Below are positions 1-8,236 of a stretch of DNA of 64,000 bases, one piece after another (positions within the stretch are counted from its first letter, which is position 1; each line of letters opens with the position of its first letter). Below the pieces are notes generated by a model that made no database searches, had not been told where the DNA came from, and was given only the letters and a program-made list of their open reading frames with translations. The position numbers and the translations under genes are program-made. Origin of the DNA: Limenecus sp048360435 (GTDB lineage: Bacteria; Cyanobacteriota; Vampirovibrionia; Gastranaerophilales; Gastranaerophilaceae); the NCBI GenBank assembly GCA_048360435.1, contig DBGCOP010000022.1, forward strand, positions 31,292 through 95,291, in the 5' to 3' direction.

Positions 1-1186
1 TCGCGTGGGTTTTTGCCGTTGAGATTCCTACTTCAGCTCCAAGTCCGTAACGGAAGCCGTCTGCGAATCTTGTTGATGCGTTGGCAAAGACTCCGGCAGA
101 ATCCACAAGATTCATAAACACTTCGATGCTCTGTTTGTCCTCTGAAATTATACAGTCTGTGTGACCCGAGCCGTAGACATTTATGTGAGCAACAGCATCA
201 AACAGGTCTTTTACCGCTTTTATCGAAACTGTTAAATCTCCGTATTCCGTTGCCCAGTCTTCTTTTGAAGCAAGCTCAAGATGCGGAACATACTCCTTGC
301 ATTTTTCGTCGCCCTTGACTGTTACACCTGCTTTTTCGAATTCTATAACAAGCTGGGGAAGGTAGTTTTCAAGCAGACTTTCATGAATTAGAATTGTCTC
401 AACCGCATTGCAAGCACTCGGATACTGGGTTTTTGCGTCAATACATATATCTGTTGCTTTTTTTACATCGGCGTGTTCATCGATGTAAATGTGGCAGATT
501 CCGTCTGCGTGACCCATTACTGGGATTTTAGTGTTGTTTTTTACGTAAGAAACGAGCGAATTGCCTCCTCTCGGGATAATGAGGTCGATATATTTGTCCA
601 GCGTAAGCATTTCTGAAACATCGTTTCTTGTGAACAAAAGGTTTATCGTGTTTTCAGGGAATTGAGGAATCGCTGAAAGTGCCTCTTTGATTAATTTTGT
701 CAGAATAATGTTTGTATTTTGAGCTTCTTTTCCGCCTTTTAAGAGCACTGCATTTGCACTTTTTATTGCAAGAGAGCAAATTTGGGGGATTACATCCGGT
801 CTTGCTTCAAAAATCACTCCGATTAAGCCAATCGGACAGCTGACACGGTAAAGGTCAAGCCCCGTGTCTATTCCCATTGCCCAGAGCTTTTTGTTCACAG
901 GGTCTTCGAGCCTTTTTACATCTCTGATTCCCTGAATCATATCTCTCATCTTGTTTTCGTCAAGCTTGAGACGGTTAAATGTGCTTTTTGTAATTTCTCC
1001 GCTTTCAACGAGCGTCTTCGCGGCTTCGAGGTCTTTTGCATTCTCCTGCAAAATAAGAAGCTTATTTTCTTCCAGCTTTTTTGCAATCGCTTCGAGTGCA
1101 TTGTTTTTCGTTGTTGTATCTAAAGATGCGAGTGTATATGATGCCAGTTTGGCGTTTTGTGCCGTTGTTTCAAGAGTTGTGACCAT
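1..1186 (-). CDS. proA: Gamma-glutamyl phosphate reductase (3' end outside window)
   Basis: Cytoplasmic NADPH-dependent reductase that turns gamma-glutamyl phosphate into glutamate-5-semialdehyde, the second step of proline synthesis. About 395 codons are visible from the ATG at 1186; the C-terminus runs off the left edge, missing roughly 20-25 residues compared with the family. Recognisable stretches are the N-terminal LASLDTTTKN region, VIFEARPDVIPQ, LLKGGKEA, DLIIPRGGNSLV, the catalytic-cysteine region YPSACNAVET and the C-terminal GLGAEVGISTAKTHAR. Its partner proB lies upstream on the same strand but is separated by an opposite-strand gene, so the usual proBA operon is interrupted. Confidence 0.96.
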   Translation of the reverse strand, partial: MVTTLETTAQNAKLASYTLASLDTTTKNNALEAIAKKLEENKLLILQENAKDLEAAKTLVESGEITKSTFNRLKLDENKMRDMIQGIRDVKRLEDPVNKKLWAMGIDTGLDLYRVSCPIGLIGVIFEARPDVIPQICSLAIKSANAVLLKGGKEAQNTNIILTKLIKEALSAIPQFPENTINLLFTRNDVSEMLTLDKYIDLIIPRGGNSLVSYVKNNTKIPVMGHADGICHIYIDEHADVKKATDICIDAKTQYPSACNAVETILIHESLLENYLPQLVIEFEKAGVTVKGDEKCKEYVPHLELASKEDWATEYGDLTVSIKAVKDLFDAVAHINVYGSGHTDCIISEDKQSIEVFMNLVDSAGVFANASTRFADGFRYGLGAEVGISTAKTHA

Positions 1187-1284
1187 TATTCATCCCTTTT
1201 GTTGTATATATTTAAGCGCAGTATCTCACAATTTTGGCTATTAATCAATCCATTTTTGTATATAATATTCATTAAGGAGAAGCA

Positions 1285-2166
1285 ATGCTGTTTGAAAAAG
1301 AAAACAAGCCTCATCACAGGGTTTATAAAATAGGGAATATTAAAATTACCTTTTCCAAAAAGTTTACCTCAAAGACCAAGTTTCTTAAGAAACTATACAA
1401 TCTGAAATACAGATTGTATAAGACCTTTCTGCCTGAAAGAAATTTGAAAAAATATAAACTGATTATTCCCTTTGGAATGAGCTGTGCTTTTTCAACACGT
1501 TTTTTTTATTATTTTAAATTTGACGATTCAACTTTCTGGAACTGGGTCTGGGCGGTTGACCCCGATGTGCAGATAAAAGTGTTTGAACATCCCGAGCTCC
1601 TTTTTAGCGGTAACAAAAAGTTTATTCCCCACGGCGGAGGAATGTGGGCTTGTGATGTAACAGGAATGAGTTTTCACAGCAAAAGATTTTATAATGATTT
1701 TCTGAAATCAGACGGCTCTTTAGACAAACAAATGCTCGAAGAAGACTTTGAAGAGCTTATGTCGCGTACAAAATATCTGTATGAAAAAACAAAAAAATAT
1801 ATGGCTTCAAAAGATAAAAAACTCTTTGCCTACAATATGCTGAATCTTGACTGTGATGTTCAAACCCGTATAGAAAAAATAAAAAGGCTCTATGACTATA
1901 TTGAAACAAAAACAGAAAATTTTGATTTTCTTTTGATAACAGCGAGACAAAACTTTGATAAAGTTCAATGTGAAATGTCAAAAACTCATCCGAAAATTTT
2001 TGTCCGAAAGGTTAAATCATATTATTCTGACGGACATCAGGATCTTTCAAGAGACAGAATCGGCTGGATAAAGATTTTCAAAGAATTTCAGCCTGAAATC
2101 ATACAAAAAAGTAAAATCAAAACTGTAAAATTCAACCAGATTGAGCTTAATAAACTGAATGAGTAG
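1285..2166 (+). CDS. Putative papain-like cysteine peptidase-like protein (DUF1796-type)
   Basis: A 293-residue protein of uncertain role with a good ribosome-binding site (aaggag) and a TATAAT element about 25 bases before the ATG. The N-terminal 60 residues are basic. They are followed by LIIPFGMSCAFSTRF, which resembles the opening G-x-x-C block of DUF1796 'papain-like' proteins, and later by FLLITARQN and RDRIGWIKIFKEF, which fit the C-terminal D-x-x-GW block of that family. A conserved histidine-rich turn, FIPHGGGMW, lies between. The assignment is by motif feel only. The gene sits alone, opposite in strand to proA and proB, and splits that pair. Confidence 0.5.
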   Translation: MLFEKENKPHHRVYKIGNIKITFSKKFTSKTKFLKKLYNLKYRLYKTFLPERNLKKYKLIIPFGMSCAFSTRFFYYFKFDDSTFWNWVWAVDPDVQIKVFEHPELLFSGNKKFIPHGGGMWACDVTGMSFHSKRFYNDFLKSDGSLDKQMLEEDFEELMSRTKYLYEKTKKYMASKDKKLFAYNMLNLDCDVQTRIEKIKRLYDYIETKTENFDFLLITARQNFDKVQCEMSKTHPKIFVRKVKSYYSDGHQDLSRDRIGWIKIFKEFQPEIIQKSKIKTVKFNQIELNKLNE

Positions 2167-2167
2167 T

Positions 2168-3337
2168 TTATAAAAGAGCAATGTTGTCTCTTGTTATTAT
2201 TGCATCGTAGTTTTTGTAGCCGAGGATTTTTAGAATGTCATCCGAGTGTTTTCCGAGAATTTTTTTGCAGTCGGAACAATTGTAATTCACCATACCTCTG
2301 GCAAATTCATTGCCCCTGTCATCGAGAATGCTGACTATGTCTCCTTTTTGACAGTCGCCTTCAATTGAAAGCACTCCGATAGGCAAAAGACTTTTGTTCT
2401 CTTGAGCAAGTGCTTTTTTTGCACCCTCGTTTACGGTTATTCGTGCCTGAATATTTGTTGCGTAGGCAATCCAGCGTTTTTTGTTTGCAAGATTTTCTGT
2501 CGGTAAAAATATAGTTCCGAGATTTTCTTCTTCTTTTTCGTCAAAAAGCCGTTGAATAATGTGAGGAGTTTTTCCGTTGGCAATAACAGCCATAGCACCT
2601 GAGCGGGTTACTACTTTCATAGCTTCCAGTTTTGTCTTCATTCCTCCTCTGCCGCCGGCTTCGGGGCTTAGGGCATTTTTTGTAAAGCTTTCAAATTCCT
2701 CTGTTAATTTTTCAACAACATCGATTTTTTTAGCTTCGGGGTTAATCTTCGGGTTGTCATTATAAAGCCCGTCGATGTCTGACAGAACAACAAGCAAATC
2801 AGCATCCAGCTCGCTTGCAACAAGCGCAGAAAGCTTGTCGTTGTCAGAAAAACTGACCTGAAAGGCATCCTGATAAAAATCAAGCTCGGCTGTTGAAACA
2901 GTGTCGTTCTGGTTGATTACGGGGATTGTTCCGAGTTCAATCAGAGTGTTGAGTGCATCATGAAGGCTCAAATACTTTCTGCGGTGCGTAAAATCTTCTT
3001 CTGTCAAAAGAATCTGAGAGGTAATAATTTCGTACTTGTCAAAACCGTCCTCGTAAATAGACATTAGCCTTGATTGACCCACGGCAGCACACGCCTGTTT
3101 TATGGACATACTCTCGGATGGGTTTACACCGAGCCTTTTTGCTCCGAGTCCGACTGCACCCGAGGTTACAATGATAGGCTCTTTGCCCTGTTTTTTAAGC
3201 TGTGCAATGTCTTCAATGAATGTGTAAATTCGAGACAGCGAAATTTCTTTGAAATCGTTTCTCAAAACGTTCGTTCCGAACTTGAAAACGATTCTTTTGG
3301 CATTTCTTAAATTTTTACGTATCTGCGCATTATTCAT
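2168..3337 (-). CDS. proB: Glutamate 5-kinase with PUA domain
   Basis: Phosphorylates glutamate to gamma-glutamyl phosphate, the first and feedback-controlled step of proline synthesis. The 389-residue protein has the amino-acid kinase fold at about residues 13-265: KFGTNVLRN at 19-27, TSGAVGLGAKRLG at 58-70, INQNDTVS at 141-148 and SDIDGLYNDNP in the phosphate-binding region. A C-terminal PUA domain follows from about residue 288. Length matches PUA-containing ProB. It ends one base after the stop of the convergent 1285-2166 gene. The upstream region to the divergent LCP gene is only about 107 bases and AT-rich, probably holding both promoters. Confidence 0.97.
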   Translation of the reverse strand: MNNAQIRKNLRNAKRIVFKFGTNVLRNDFKEISLSRIYTFIEDIAQLKKQGKEPIIVTSGAVGLGAKRLGVNPSESMSIKQACAAVGQSRLMSIYEDGFDKYEIITSQILLTEEDFTHRRKYLSLHDALNTLIELGTIPVINQNDTVSTAELDFYQDAFQVSFSDNDKLSALVASELDADLLVVLSDIDGLYNDNPKINPEAKKIDVVEKLTEEFESFTKNALSPEAGGRGGMKTKLEAMKVVTRSGAMAVIANGKTPHIIQRLFDEKEEENLGTIFLPTENLANKKRWIAYATNIQARITVNEGAKKALAQENKSLLPIGVLSIEGDCQKGDIVSILDDRGNEFARGMVNYNCSDCKKILGKHSDDILKILGYKNYDAIITRDNIALL

Positions 3338-3444
3338 ACAGAAAATTATACTTAAAAAATGAAATATTTAAAGTAAACGTTGTATTAAAAAAAATTTTTT
3401 TGAAGTAATATATTTATTAAAAATCGAGACAGGATAGATTAGAG

Positions 3445-4743
3445 ATGAATGAATTAAAAGATAAAGACGAACAGTATAATGCTTATTTATATAAACATAA
3501 ACATTCACAGTCAAAAGGCGGATTCGGAAAACTCATAATGAGCCTTCTTTTGACCATAATTGTGCTCGCAGCTGCTGCATTTGCCTATATCGGACTTGCC
3601 GGCAAGGAGAATAAATATTCGAAAATGCTTATGAGCTTTGTGAAAGACTTAAACCCTAGAGAACAAAAGGGATTCAGCCTCCCAATTCTTCAACAGCGTC
3701 AGAATATATTGATTGTCGGTGTTGATTCAAACGGAGATGCTGCCGACAAATTCAAGGGCACACGCTCTGACACAATGATTCTTGTGAACCTTGACCCTGC
3801 TGCTCATTCGATTAATGCAATTTCAATCCCGAGAGACAGCAAAGTCTATCTCGCAGGCGATTACGGAGTGCAAAAAATTAACGCTGCCCACGCTCTGGGC
3901 GGAATTGATTTGACAATAAAAACAGTAGAAGACACTCTTGGAATAAAAATTAATAAGTATGTTCTCGTCAACAATGACGGGGTGAAAAAACTCGTGGATG
4001 CTTTAGGCGGCGTGCCTGTGTACATTGAAAAAGATATGTACTATAACGACAACGCAGGAAAACTCCACATCAACCTTTCAAAAGGTCTCCATGTCCTAAA
4101 CGGCGATCAGGTGGAAGGCTATTTGAGATTCAGAAAAGACGGGCTGGGCGATATTGGCAGAACCTCAAGACAACAGTGGTTTGTCAAAGCAGTGCTTGAA
4201 AAACTTCAGTCACCTTCTGCAATACCAAAAATTCCCGAGGTTTTGAACATCGCTTCAACATACGTGAAAACAAACCTGTCGCTTTATGAAATGTCTCACA
4301 TTGCGGCTGCGCTGAGAAACATTGATATGAACGATGTTGAGTTTGCTACTTTGCCGGGTTCACCTTCAAAAAAAGGCTATATAAGCTATTGGATTCTTGA
4401 CCCTGAAAAAACTCAGGAGGTCATAGACAGAATGGTTTACAGAGACAAACCGGCACCTTCTGACAAAAAACTTGTTGCAGGCATTATGTATGCGTTTGAT
4501 AAAGAAGAAGAAGCAATGAGAATCAAAGATGCCCTTACTGCTTCAGGTTACGAAGTTAACTGCATCGGAAGAGCACATCTTCCTCATTCTCAAATCATTG
4601 GTCACAATGCTGCTGTGACAAGCGATTTCATCAGCTGGCTCAAAAAACAGGTGCCTGAGGTAAAAGGCTCACAGTTTGTCTATGACCCGGTGCGTATGTA
4701 CTGCGTACACAGCGATTTTACGATTATAGTTTCAGGATCATAA
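3445..4743 (+). CDS. LytR-CpsA-Psr (LCP) family protein with LytR C-terminal domain
   Basis: Membrane-anchored LCP protein, a family that transfers lipid-linked glycopolymers to the cell envelope. Residues 27-48 form the single membrane anchor after a charged cytoplasmic head. The LCP catalytic domain follows: NILIVGVDSNG, KGTRSDTMILVNLDP, AISIPRDSKVYL, KINAAHALGG and the arginine-rich LRFRKDGLGDIGRTSRQQ. The C-terminal 85 residues (LVAGIMYAFDKEEEAMRIKDAL) fit a LytR_C-type domain. Its stop lies two bases before the hisG start, so the three genes LCP, hisG and mazG look co-transcribed. Which polymer it attaches cannot be read from the window. Confidence 0.93.
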   Translation: MNELKDKDEQYNAYLYKHKHSQSKGGFGKLIMSLLLTIIVLAAAAFAYIGLAGKENKYSKMLMSFVKDLNPREQKGFSLPILQQRQNILIVGVDSNGDAADKFKGTRSDTMILVNLDPAAHSINAISIPRDSKVYLAGDYGVQKINAAHALGGIDLTIKTVEDTLGIKINKYVLVNNDGVKKLVDALGGVPVYIEKDMYYNDNAGKLHINLSKGLHVLNGDQVEGYLRFRKDGLGDIGRTSRQQWFVKAVLEKLQSPSAIPKIPEVLNIASTYVKTNLSLYEMSHIAAALRNIDMNDVEFATLPGSPSKKGYISYWILDPEKTQEVIDRMVYRDKPAPSDKKLVAGIMYAFDKEEEAMRIKDALTASGYEVNCIGRAHLPHSQIIGHNAAVTSDFISWLKKQVPEVKGSQFVYDPVRMYCVHSDFTIIVSGS

Positions 4744-4745
4744 AT

Positions 4746-5621
4746 ATGAACGAAGAAAATGTTTTAAAAATAGCAATTCCGAACAAGGGAAGAATGTCAG
4801 AAAAAATTTACAACCTCCTGACAAGTGCAGGCTTGAACTTTCCGTCAAAAGATGAAAGAACACTTCAGGTCTCAACAAAGGATAAAAAACACAAGATTAT
4901 CTTTGTCAGAACAGCGGACATCCCCAGATTCCTCGAAGCAGGTGTTGCTGATATAGGCTTTACAGGCTTTGATATTGTTACGGAACTCAAAGCTGATGTT
5001 GAAAAGATTATGGACCTGGACTTTGGCGGCTGTGAAATGGTTGTTGCCGTAAAAGAAGAAGACCCGTATGACTGTACTGCTGATTTGCCTGAACAAATCA
5101 ACGTTGCAACATCTTTTCCCAATATTGCAAAAGAATATCTCGAAAAAGCAGGCAAAAAACCCAAAATAATCGAGGTCACAGGTGCTACGGAAATTACTCC
5201 GAGACTCGGGCTCTCTGATGTAGTTGTTGATATTACTTCTTCGGGTTCGACTTTGAAGTCCAACAAACTTAAAATTATCGATAAAATTCTCGATTCCTGT
5301 GCAATTGTTGTTGCAAGAAAGGGGCTTACTCCGGATTTAAGAAAAAAGACAGATACGCTTTTAACTGCGCTTCGCTCAGTGCTTGAAGCAAGAGAGAAAA
5401 AATATTTGATGGCGAATGTGCCAAAAGACAAACTTGATGAAATCAGAGAGTTTTTGCCCGGCTTTACTGCTCCGACTGTTATGACAATGATGGGTGATGA
5501 CAAAAACGTTGTAATCCATGTTGTTGTGGATGCGGATAGGGTTTTTGACAGTGTGGAACACTTGAAGGCTCTTGGCGGACAGGGAATTTTGATTATGACG
5601 GTTGACCAGATGGTGCGTTAG
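4746..5621 (+). CDS. hisG: ATP phosphoribosyltransferase, long form
   Basis: Joins ATP and PRPP in the first step of histidine synthesis. At 291 residues it is the long HisG type, with the histidine-sensing C-terminal domain (roughly residues 215-291, including APTVMTMMGD and VDADRVFDSVEHLKALGGQGILIMTVDQ), so no HisZ partner is expected. Catalytic-domain marks include AIPNKGRMSE, RTADIPRFLEAGVADIGFTG, and VVDITSSGSTLKSN at the PRPP site. No other his genes are nearby. It follows the LCP gene by two bases and precedes mazG by one base, suggesting translational coupling. Confidence 0.97.
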   Translation: MNEENVLKIAIPNKGRMSEKIYNLLTSAGLNFPSKDERTLQVSTKDKKHKIIFVRTADIPRFLEAGVADIGFTGFDIVTELKADVEKIMDLDFGGCEMVVAVKEEDPYDCTADLPEQINVATSFPNIAKEYLEKAGKKPKIIEVTGATEITPRLGLSDVVVDITSSGSTLKSNKLKIIDKILDSCAIVVARKGLTPDLRKKTDTLLTALRSVLEAREKKYLMANVPKDKLDEIREFLPGFTAPTVMTMMGDDKNVVIHVVVDADRVFDSVEHLKALGGQGILIMTVDQMVR

Positions 5622-5622
5622 A

Positions 5623-6402
5623 ATGAACTATCCTAATCTTGAAAGACTGATTGATATTTTAGAAACCCTGCGAAGCGAAAACGGCTGTGCCTGGGACAGA
5701 GAACAGACTCATTACTCTTTGAAAAAGAATATGATTGAAGAAGCCTATGAGGCTGTTGATGCTATCGAAGACGGCGACTGTGAACATTTGAAAGAGGAAC
5801 TGGGAGACGTGCTTCTTCAGGTTGTGCTTCATTCTCAAATCGCAAAAGAAGAAAATGAGTTCACAATAGAAGACGTAGCACAGGGAATCGCCGACAAACT
5901 TGTACACAGACATCCGCATGTATTTGGAGACACAAAGGTTTCTTCAACTCAGGATATTCTTGACAACTGGGAAAAACTTAAAAAAGAGGAGAAAAAACAC
6001 AGAAAATCCGTAATGGACGGAGTTTCTCGCTCACAGGCAGCTTTGATGAGTGCTCAAAAAATCAGCAAGAAAGCTGTGTCGGTCGGTTTTGAATGGCCGA
6101 GTGAAGAATCTTTGTGGGAATGTTTTGAATCTGAAATCAGCGAGTTCAAAGAGGCTTTGAAAAAAGGCGATAAAGAAAACGCAGAAGAAGAACTCGGAGA
6201 TATGCTTTTTGCTGTTGTGAATCTTGCACGGTGGAACAAAATTGATGCGGAACAGGCACTTTTGAAGGCGAATCGAAAGTTCATGGCTCGGTTTAGAAAA
6301 ATGGAAGAACTGGCAAAAGAACAGGGCGAAAAACCGCTTGAACAATATTCGTTTGAAGAGTATGATGACCTGTGGAAAAAAGCAAAACAGGCTTTGAAAT
6401 AA
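5623..6402 (+). CDS. mazG: Nucleoside triphosphate pyrophosphohydrolase
   Basis: House-cleaning pyrophosphohydrolase acting on non-canonical or excess NTPs. The 259-residue protein has two tandem MazG repeats: the first at about 8-110 with the EEAYEAVDAI and EELGDVLLQVV acidic motifs, the second at about 150-250 with ESEISEFKEA and EELGDMLFAVVNLARW. The ATG at 5623 is chosen because family members start with NLERLIDILETLR just downstream. An in-frame start 21 bases earlier would overlap hisG. It is the last gene of LCP-hisG-mazG and is followed directly by a strong terminator. Confidence 0.95.
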   Translation: MNYPNLERLIDILETLRSENGCAWDREQTHYSLKKNMIEEAYEAVDAIEDGDCEHLKEELGDVLLQVVLHSQIAKEENEFTIEDVAQGIADKLVHRHPHVFGDTKVSSTQDILDNWEKLKKEEKKHRKSVMDGVSRSQAALMSAQKISKKAVSVGFEWPSEESLWECFESEISEFKEALKKGDKENAEEELGDMLFAVVNLARWNKIDAEQALLKANRKFMARFRKMEELAKEQGEKPLEQYSFEEYDDLWKKAKQALK

Positions 6403-6441
6403 AAGAAGTGCCGGCTGAAATCAACCGGCATTCTTTTTTTT
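6403..6441. terminator. Bidirectional intrinsic terminator
   Basis: Stem AGAAGTGCCGG paired with CCGGCATTCT (one G-T wobble), 10-base loop, then a run of eight T on the plus strand and an A-rich flank serving the minus strand. It closes the mazG transcript and probably also the convergent gene at 6455-6928. Confidence 0.88.
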
Positions 6442-6454
6442 ATAGGTTTTGGAG

Positions 6455-6928
6455 TTATGACATTTTGTTTAATGTGATAAAGTTGTCGAGTTGAGAAGCA
6501 ACCTGTGCTTTATCAGTGTATTTCTGGTCGATTTGCCCTGCTTTGTAAGTATGTTTATGGTCGATGTATGCCAGAACAGGAAGAGCAAGAGCTGCTGCTA
6601 TTACACCGATTTTGCCTGTTGTAGAGAATTTGGAAAGAGCTTTTGTAATAAATCCTGCAAGTTTAGCTGTGGGTTTTTTTGTACTCAAAAATTTTTGAAC
6701 ACCTTTGAGCCCTTTTGTAATAACTTGAGCTGTTTTCGGACTTTTGTAAGCTGCATAAGTTACACCTGCTGCGCTTCCTCCGACAAGACCTGCTTGAAGA
6801 TAAGAAACCGCGTTGTTTTTGAAATGCTCACCCGCACAGTTAAATTTGTTGTTGATAGAACCTTTGTTAGGGTCGAGAAGAGCTGTTGTGATACTACCCG
6901 GGAAAATTGTTGTTGCGAAATTTGCCAT
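6455..6928 (-). CDS. Small orphan membrane-associated protein
   Basis: A 157-residue protein that I do not recognise. It is rich in Ala, Gly and Lys, with weakly hydrophobic stretches at about 42-62 (SYLQAGLVGGSAAGVTYAAY) and a clearer membrane segment at about 103-121 (IGVIAAALALPVLAYI), separated by a basic, lysine-rich linker. A single Cys lies at about position 31. A ribosome site (ggaag) lies near -10 before ATG 6928. The C-terminus is hydrophilic. Similar Ala/Gly/Lys-rich orphan proteins occur elsewhere in the window (for example 30949-31899 and 45272-45628). Function unknown. Confidence 0.7.
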   Translation of the reverse strand: MANFATTIFPGSITTALLDPNKGSINNKFNCAGEHFKNNAVSYLQAGLVGGSAAGVTYAAYKSPKTAQVITKGLKGVQKFLSTKKPTAKLAGFITKALSKFSTTGKIGVIAAALALPVLAYIDHKHTYKAGQIDQKYTDKAQVASQLDNFITLNKMS

Positions 6929-7143
6929 TTTTAACCTACTTCCTTTTATTTACTTACACGAAAATTTTTAACTTTACACTACCTATGTTTATATAAACAA
7001 TTATGTTGTTAAAAAATTGCTTTTTCTTTTGAAATTTGCTTTACAAAACTTAATAGTGGTTTTCTTTTAACTGCTTGATAATGAAGTTTTTTTGCGGTAT
7101 TTTGATTGTGACTATGCACGAGTACAAAAGAGGAGAAAAACTC

Positions 7144-8103
7144 ATGGCAGAAAGAAAATTAGTTGGAACAAACGAAATGTTCAAAAAAGCACTCGCAGGC
7201 GGATATGCTATCGGTGCTTACAACGTTAACAACATGGAAATTTTGCAGGCTATTGCAGAAGCAGCTGAAGAAACACGCTCACCTATCATTTTGCAGGTTT
7301 CAGCAGGTGCAAGAAAATATGCTAACCAAACTTATCTTGTGAAACTTGTTGAAGCAGCTCTTGCTACAACTACTGTACCTATTGCATTACACCTTGACCA
7401 CGGTGCAGATTTTGAAATTTGTAAAGCTTGTATCGACGGCGGTTTCTCATCAGTTATGATTGACGGAAGCAGATTCTCATTTGAAGAAAACGTTGCAGTT
7501 ACTAAAAAAGTTGTTGAATACGCTCATGAAAGAGGCGTTTCAGTAGAAGCTGAATTGGGTAAACTTGCAGGTGTTGAAGATGATGTAAACGTTGATGCAA
7601 AAGATGCTAAATATACTAACGTTAAAGAAGCTGTTGAATTTGTAAAACAAACAGGCTGTGACTCACTTGCTATCGCTATCGGTACATCTCACGGTGCTTA
7701 CAAATTCTCAGGCGAAGCTAAATTAGACTTCGACAGACTTAAAGAAATCAAAGATGCTTTGAAAGAAGCAGGTTTCGGCGATTATCCGATTGTATTGCAC
7801 GGTTCTTCTTCAGTTCCTCAAGAACTTGTTGAAAAATGCAACAAATACGGCGGAAACCTTCCTAACGCACAAGGCGTACCTGAAGATATGCTCAACTATG
7901 CTTCTAAACACGGCGTAGCTAAAATCAATATTGATACAGACTTGAGATTGGCTATGACTTCTACTATCAGAGAGTTCTTCATCGAACATCCTGAAAAATT
8001 CGACCCGAGAGAATACATGGGACCGGGCAGAACAGCTGTAAAAGAAATGGTTATGCACAAAATGAGAGACGTTTTGGGCACAGCCGGCCACGCTGATGAC
8101 TAG
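7144..8103 (+). CDS. fba: Fructose-bisphosphate aldolase, class II
   Basis: Zinc-dependent cleavage of fructose-1,6-bisphosphate in glycolysis and its reversal in gluconeogenesis. The 319-residue product carries the class II marks GAYNVNNMEI, LHLDHGAD with zinc ligands, SVMIDGSRFSFEEN, VEAELGKLAG, AIGTSHGAYKF, VLHGSSSVP and the phosphate-binding KINIDTDLR. The ATG at 7144 follows agaggag with good spacing and matches family N-termini; an upstream in-frame ATG at 7075 lacks both. The gene stands alone, is probably highly expressed, and its 3' region holds an elaborate folded RNA followed by a terminator. Confidence 0.97.
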   Translation: MAERKLVGTNEMFKKALAGGYAIGAYNVNNMEILQAIAEAAEETRSPIILQVSAGARKYANQTYLVKLVEAALATTTVPIALHLDHGADFEICKACIDGGFSSVMIDGSRFSFEENVAVTKKVVEYAHERGVSVEAELGKLAGVEDDVNVDAKDAKYTNVKEAVEFVKQTGCDSLAIAIGTSHGAYKFSGEAKLDFDRLKEIKDALKEAGFGDYPIVLHGSSSVPQELVEKCNKYGGNLPNAQGVPEDMLNYASKHGVAKINIDTDLRLAMTSTIREFFIEHPEKFDPREYMGPGRTAVKEMVMHKMRDVLGTAGHADD

Positions 8104-8194
8104 CGGATTCTGACGGGTGCGTATCGAAGAGAGCACCCATGTGAGGCAAAACCACGTTTTTGCCGAACGTCAGTAATCCAAGACAGCGGATTCT
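8102..8194 (+). ncRNA. Three-way-junction RNA element in the fba 3' region
   Basis: Directly after the fba stop the sequence folds into three stems. The closing stem is GGATTCTGACG (8105-8115) with CGTCAGTAATCC (8168-8179), one bulge. Hairpin 1 is GGGTGC (8115-8120) with GCACCC (8133-8138). Hairpin 2 is GGCAAAA (8145-8151) with TTTTGCC (8158-8164). The 10-base direct repeat AGCGGATTCT flanks the element at 8102 and 8185. All pairs were read by eye. No matching riboswitch class is recognised. It could be a 3' stability element, a processed sRNA or an intergenic repeat. Confidence 0.6.
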
Positions 8195-8202
8195 TAAATC
8201 TT

Positions 8203-8236
8203 AAAAAGCCTTCCTTCATTCAAGGAAGGCTTTTTA
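8203..8236. terminator. Bidirectional intrinsic terminator after fba
   Basis: AAAAAGCCTTCCTT pairs with AAGGAAGGCTTTTT around a five-base loop. The T run serves the plus strand and the A run the minus strand. It overlaps the stop codon of the convergent gene 8234-9304. Confidence 0.93.

Noticed and set aside
951..1244. Plus-strand 97-codon frame
   Set aside because: It lies antisense to proA, is Ser/Phe-rich and has no ribosome site; a shadow of the real gene.
3340..3444. Riboswitch upstream of the LCP or proB gene
   Set aside because: The region is simple AT-rich DNA with no conserved structure that I could recognise.
4865..5503. 212-codon minus-strand frame inside hisG
   Set aside because: Fully antisense to a clear hisG, low-complexity Ser/Ile composition, no start signals.
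6491..6934. 147-codon Cys/Phe-rich plus-strand frame
   Set aside because: Mirror of the Ala/Lys-rich minus-strand gene 6455-6928, which has a ribosome site; the Cys-rich composition is an antisense artefact.
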